From: HGM12669 sp048527645
Lineage (GTDB): Bacteria; Bacillota; Clostridia; Oscillospirales; CAG-272
Length of the DNA stretch: 8,924 nt
NCBI GenBank assembly: GCA_048527645.1
Contig: DBGFNI010000170.1
Span: forward strand, 1-8,924
Reading direction: 5' to 3'
Part shown: positions 6,145 to 8,924 of the stretch, one piece after another
How the letters are laid out: each line of letters starts with the position of its first letter
Position numbering within the stretch: position 1 is the stretch's first letter
Made by a program: the position numbers and the translations under genes
The notes under the pieces: model-generated
The model's input: only the letters and a program-made list of their open reading frames with translations
The model's database searches: none
What the model was told of the DNA's origin: nothing

Positions 6145-6762
6145 TTGACCAATGAGGAACTGTCGCTCAAAACAAAAAAGTCGCTGTCAGCGGCACTCAA
6201 ACAGGCGCTGGAAAAAAAGCCGCTTTCCAAGGTGACGGTAAGCGAGCTGATCGCGGCTTGCAATATCAACCGGAAAACCTTTTACTATCATTTTCAGGAT
6301 ATATACGATTTGATGCGGTGGACGCTGGAGGAAGAGGCGATTGCCGTTGTGAAAAATTATGATATCATGATGAACACAGACGAGGTGTTTCACTTTATCA
6401 TGGATTATGTTGAGCAAAACCGTCACATTATTCATTGTGCCTATGACGCGATGGGCTACGAGGGGCTCAGACACTTTTTTCAAACGGATGTATACGGTGT
6501 GCTGTATAATGTCATCGGCAGCTGCGCGGAGAATTTGTCACTTGCGCCGGATCCGTCGTTTCAGGATTTTCTTGCCAATTTCTACACCGAGGCAGCGGCC
6601 GGAATTCTGATTGATTGGATCAAGAACAGGGTGACATTGGATCGGGAATTGGTCTTGCAGGATCTGATGCTGATCTACCGGGTTTCCATCCCGAAAATTT
6701 TGCAGGCAAAAGCGGAGCAGGCGGCGCAGCAGAAGGGAGAGCGAGATGGCAGACCTGTTTGA
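6145..6762 (+). CDS. TetR/AcrR-family transcriptional regulator
   Basis: About 205 residues, the usual TetR length. The N-terminal DNA-binding domain is clear: TKKSLSAALKQALEKKPLSKVT leads into the helix-turn-helix at about residues 27-50, ending in the recognition sequence CNINRKTFYYHFQDIYDL, a form typical of the DhaS-like branch of TetR proteins. The remaining helices form a ligand-binding and dimerisation domain whose ligand cannot be predicted. The TTG at 6145 is preferred to the ATG at 6139 because of ribosome-binding-site spacing; the difference is two residues. It is transcribed divergently from the exporter operon and shares with it a control region rich in inverted repeats, so regulation of itself and of the exporter is the natural reading. 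It overlaps the hydrolase gene by 17 nt, meaning regulator and hydrolase are made together. Confidence 0.92.
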   Translation: MTNEELSLKTKKSLSAALKQALEKKPLSKVTVSELIAACNINRKTFYYHFQDIYDLMRWTLEEEAIAVVKNYDIMMNTDEVFHFIMDYVEQNRHIIHCAYDAMGYEGLRHFFQTDVYGVLYNVIGSCAENLSLAPDPSFQDFLANFYTEAAAGILIDWIKNRVTLDRELVLQDLMLIYRVSIPKILQAKAEQAAQQKGERDGRPV

Positions 6763-7903
6763 TTATTTGTACTGGCGTGGGGATCTGTCACTGGAGCAAA
6801 GTCCCTTTGGCGAGGTGGACGGCATGATATTGGCGCGCCTGTCCTATCTGCCCTTTGAGTGCGTGCCCGCGCTGCGTGACGGGTTGACGTGCAATGTGCA
6901 GAGCGCGGCACGGGTTTTGCTGGCGGTGCATGATATTGACAAGCGTATATTGCTCAAAGAGGATCTGCGACTGCTTACCGCGCTGGCAGATAGCGCACGC
7001 TTCGGCGGCATGACGCTGTTTGCATACGAGAACAAAACGGATTTGGAAACGCAGACGCAGTTTTCCGCGGTGACGGTGCAGATCGAGCCGCAGCGCTGCT
7101 TTGTGGCGTTTCGCGGGACGGACGGCTCCTTTGTCGGCTGGAAAGAGGATTTTAACATGAGTTTCATCTGTCCTGTGCCTGCGCAGACCTCCGCGGTGCT
7201 GTATGTAGAGCGGGTTGCGCAGAATGTGTCCGGGCGACTGCTCACGGGCGGACATTCCAAGGGCGGAAATCTGGCGGTGTATGCCGCTGCGTTTTGCAGC
7301 GAGGCGGTGCAGCAGCGGATCGATGCGGTTTACAATTTTGACGGACCCGGATTTTGCGAGAATGTGTTGGCGCAGGAGGGGTATCAGCGTATTTTTGACC
7401 GCGTCACGACCTTTGTTCCGCAGTCGTCGGTGGTCGGGATGCTTTTGGAGCATGAGGAGAAATATATCATTGTGCACAGCAATGCAAACCAACTGATGCA
7501 GCACGACGTCATTTCCTGGGAAATTGAGCGTGACCGTTTCCGGCATTTGGAAACGGTGACAAACAGCAGCAAGTTTATTGACGCAACGCTCAAGGAATGG
7601 GTTGCCCAACTGGATTTGGAGCAGCGGGAAAAGTTCTTCAATGCAATCTATACGGTCCTGTCCGAAACCAACGTGCATTCGTTCCGCGAATTAGAAGAAA
7701 ACTGGTTTGCCGGTGCGATTTCGGTTGTCAAATCCCTGGCAAATCTGGATGAAGAAACCGGCAAAGCGGTCACGCAGACGCTGCGCTGGCTGATGCATTG
7801 TGCCAAGAGCGGCGTGCTGCGCACACTGCAAAGCCAGTGGGAATCTGACGGACCAAATGCACGGGCGGGGAAGCGTCGGTTTGAGGAAGTGAAAAAGCCG
7901 TAA
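6746..7903 (+). CDS. Mbeg1-like (DUF2974) alpha/beta-hydrolase, lipase-like
   Basis: A 385-residue protein without signal peptide or membrane helix, so presumably cytoplasmic. It carries the opening FDYLYWRGDLSLEQSPF and the family block AFRGTDGSFVGWKEDFNMSF (121-140), followed by the nucleophile elbow GGHSKGG (168-174) with Ser171. Asp199 in NFDGPGF and His253 in QHD are the likely other triad members, in the correct order for a serine hydrolase. The family resembles class 3 lipases; the substrate is unknown, with lipids or acyl esters most likely. A poorly conserved C-terminal tail follows about residue 350. AAGGGAG lies 6 nt before the ATG. The start overlaps the end of the TetR gene by 17 nt in another frame, indicating coupled translation. 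Pairing with a TetR gene and a divergent lipid-type exporter suggests envelope lipid turnover (inference). Confidence 0.88.
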   Translation: MADLFDYLYWRGDLSLEQSPFGEVDGMILARLSYLPFECVPALRDGLTCNVQSAARVLLAVHDIDKRILLKEDLRLLTALADSARFGGMTLFAYENKTDLETQTQFSAVTVQIEPQRCFVAFRGTDGSFVGWKEDFNMSFICPVPAQTSAVLYVERVAQNVSGRLLTGGHSKGGNLAVYAAAFCSEAVQQRIDAVYNFDGPGFCENVLAQEGYQRIFDRVTTFVPQSSVVGMLLEHEEKYIIVHSNANQLMQHDVISWEIERDRFRHLETVTNSSKFIDATLKEWVAQLDLEQREKFFNAIYTVLSETNVHSFRELEENWFAGAISVVKSLANLDEETGKAVTQTLRWLMHCAKSGVLRTLQSQWESDGPNARAGKRRFEEVKKP

Positions 7904-7923
7904 AACGGCGGGAGGAAAGAAAA

Positions 7924-8406
7924 ATGGATAAAAAACAAAGAGTGATTTCCGCACTGCTTGTGATCTTGCTCGGTCTGATGCTGATTGTGATGAGGGACAG
8001 CGTGGTTCGCGCGCTGATCGCAGTTTTGGGCGTCGGCGTGCTTGTTTGCGCGGTGATGGATTTTGTTTACAAAATGCCGGAGATGGGGCTGATCAAGGCG
8101 GTGGTGGGCGTCGGTATTCTGGTGTTCGGCTGGCTGTTTGTGCGGCTGGCGCTGTATATTCTCGCGGTTGCCGTGATCGCGATGGGGCTGATTCAGATTC
8201 TCAATATCTATCGCTATGCACCCGCCTATCTCACGGGAAAAGAAAAATTCGCATTCTATCTGCGCCCGGTTCTCTCCGTGCTTGCCGGCGCGTGCCTTTT
8301 GTTCAATCAGGGGGGCACAGTCGCATGGGTCTTTATCGTGACGGGTGTGCTCCTGGTGGTCGAGGGAATTGCGGAGCTGTATTCTGTTTTCACCTCACCG
8401 TTCTGA
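7924..8406 (+). CDS. DUF308/HdeD-like integral membrane protein
   Basis: A 160-residue, very hydrophobic protein with about six predicted membrane helices (roughly 7-23, 27-46, 56-71, 73-95, 113-127 and 132-155) and a short polar loop at about 96-112 (YRYAPAYLTGKEKF). Paired helices with small residues and a Gly-rich turn resemble DUF308, the domain of the acid-stress protein HdeD; at 160 residues it is slightly shorter than HdeD. GGGAGGAAAG lies just before the ATG, and the 20-nt gap from the hydrolase gene indicates the same operon. No catalytic motif is visible. Its role is unknown; a stress-related membrane function fits the family and neighbours, but this is inference. Confidence 0.75.
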   Translation: MDKKQRVISALLVILLGLMLIVMRDSVVRALIAVLGVGVLVCAVMDFVYKMPEMGLIKAVVGVGILVFGWLFVRLALYILAVAVIAMGLIQILNIYRYAPAYLTGKEKFAFYLRPVLSVLAGACLLFNQGGTVAWVFIVTGVLLVVEGIAELYSVFTSPF

Positions 8407-8587
8407 CGCCGATGGCTTGCGGGCTGCCAGTCATGTGAAATGAGCGGGCTTGTGCCCGCGACGGTGCCTTTGCGGCGGCACAAGATGTTTTGAGAACAGA
8501 AAGACGATAGAAAACGTGTTTCTGCGAAATCTATTGTTTTTTGTACTTCACCCAAAACGGTTATTTGAGAAAAGGGAGAAAAAACGA
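8407..8587. other. Intergenic stretch with GC-rich hairpins, no gene seen
   Basis: No open frame here has a convincing ribosome binding site or recognisable protein. The first part is GC-rich and holds a hairpin GCGGGC-TTGT-GCCCGC (8444-8459) and a weaker one, GTGCC/GGCAC (8464-8481), neither followed by a proper U-run. From about 8500 it turns A/T-rich. It may be the 3' leader of the operon message before the terminator. Confidence 0.5.
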
Positions 8588-8588
8588 A

Positions 8589-8627
8589 AAAGCGGCAATC
8601 TTCTGAATGAAGATTGCCGCTTCTTTT
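8589..8627. terminator. Intrinsic terminator, probably bidirectional
   Basis: Arms 8590-8602 and 8610-8622 pair perfectly over 13 bp, plus a C-G closing pair, around the loop TGAAT. On the plus strand only CTTTTGGG follows; on the minus strand the run TTTTCGTTTTTTC follows, which is stronger. It would end the TetR-hydrolase-DUF308 message and also stop any transcript coming leftward out of the repeat array. Confidence 0.75.
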
Positions 8628-8699
8628 GGGCAGAAGCCCATACACCGAAACCGAATACATCATCGTGAGAGGAAGAAACGGCTTGATCGGCGCTGCGCC
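8624..8699. repeat. Degenerate copy of the 99-nt repeat
   Basis: The piece AAACCGAATACATCATCGTG aligns with AAACCGAATACCCCATCGTG of the second full unit, in the right place relative to the next unit, followed by a diverged GAGGAAGAAACGGCTTG. The hairpin that opens each full unit is here replaced by a different one, TGGGC-AGAA-GCCCA (8627-8640), and the last hairpin by ATCGGCG-CTG-CGCCGAT (8686-8702). It is shorter than a full unit. Confidence 0.55.
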
Positions 8700-8924
8700 G
8701 ATATTTGGCTGCCCGGCCTTCCGGGCTGGTGGAAGCGAAACAGTCAAAACTGATTACCCAATCGTGGGATAAGGAGACAAGTTTGCACTTGCTGTCCCGA
8801 TATTCGGCTGCCCGGCCTTCCGGGCTGGTGGAGGCGAGACAGTCAAAACCGAATACCCCATCGTGGGATAAGGAAACAAGTTTGCACTTGCTGCCCCAAT
8901 ATTTGGCTGCCCGGCCTTCCGGGC
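8700..8924. repeat. Tandem array of a 99-nt structured repeat (continues past window)
   Basis: Two complete units (8700-8798 and 8799-8897) differ at 8 of 99 positions; a third starts at 8898 and is cut by the window edge after 27 nt. There is no insertion or deletion between units. Each unit contains the invariant hairpin GCCCGG-CCTT-CCGGGC (8711-8726, 8810-8825, 8909-8924), a CCCA/TGGG hairpin (8757-8768 in unit 1) and CAAGT-TTGC-ACTTG (8778-8791 and 8877-8890). One plus-strand frame stays open through the array because 99 is a multiple of 3, but 6 of the 8 differences between units change the amino acid, the frame has no start, and it is stopped in the degenerate copy, so it is probably not coding. 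There are no unique spacers, so it is not CRISPR. Function unknown. Confidence 0.85.

Noticed and set aside
8450..8668. 72-codon plus-strand frame in the intergenic region
   Set aside because: The product is Lys/Arg/Phe-rich, includes the terminator stem, and ends in the degenerate repeat; there is no supporting ribosome binding site.
8307..8747. 146-codon minus-strand frame across the terminator and first repeat
   Set aside because: It reads through a strong terminator hairpin, overlaps the end of the DUF308 gene, and its N-terminus lies in the repeat array; no domain or ribosome binding site was seen.
8700..8924. CRISPR array
   Set aside because: The units are joined head to tail without unique spacers, the period (99 nt) is too long, and no cas genes are present.

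Overview
The window looks like chromosomal DNA from a Gram-positive anaerobe of the Clostridia, probably Oscillospiraceae/Ruminococcaceae. This is inferred from moderately high G+C, strong AGGAGG-type ribosome binding sites, TTG starts, tightly overlapping genes, and the pairing of an MMPL transporter with a Leu-x-x-Gly heptad-repeat protein. No rRNA, tRNA or other taxonomic marker is present, so the assignment is tentative.

Layout. (1) Bases 1-1215, plus strand: the end of an unidentified gene overlaps by 4 nt a membrane-anchored NAGPA-type phosphodiester glycosidase. (2) Bases 1279-1330: a hairpin with U-runs on both sides, serving as a bidirectional terminator between two convergent transcription units. 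(3) Bases 1363-5898, minus strand: an overlapping three-gene operon read in the order small 116-aa unknown protein, MMPL/RND-type exporter (TTG start), secreted heptad-repeat protein. (4) Bases 5899-6144: a divergent control region with promoters facing both ways and several inverted repeats that look like TetR-family operators. (5) Bases 6145-8406, plus strand: a TetR/AcrR regulator (TTG start), a Mbeg1-like (DUF2974) alpha/beta hydrolase overlapping it by 17 nt, and a DUF308/HdeD-like membrane protein. (6) Bases 8407-8924: no convincing gene. It holds GC-rich hairpins, a terminator, and a tandem array of a 99-nt structured repeat that runs off the right edge.

Working model (inference): the TetR protein controls itself and the divergent exporter operon through the shared region. 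The exporter with its extracellular heptad-repeat partner, the lipase-like hydrolase and the small membrane protein would form a cell-envelope lipid or amphiphile export/stress module. The least explained items are the 116-aa protein, the layered inverted repeats at 5915-6097, and the 99-nt repeat array.
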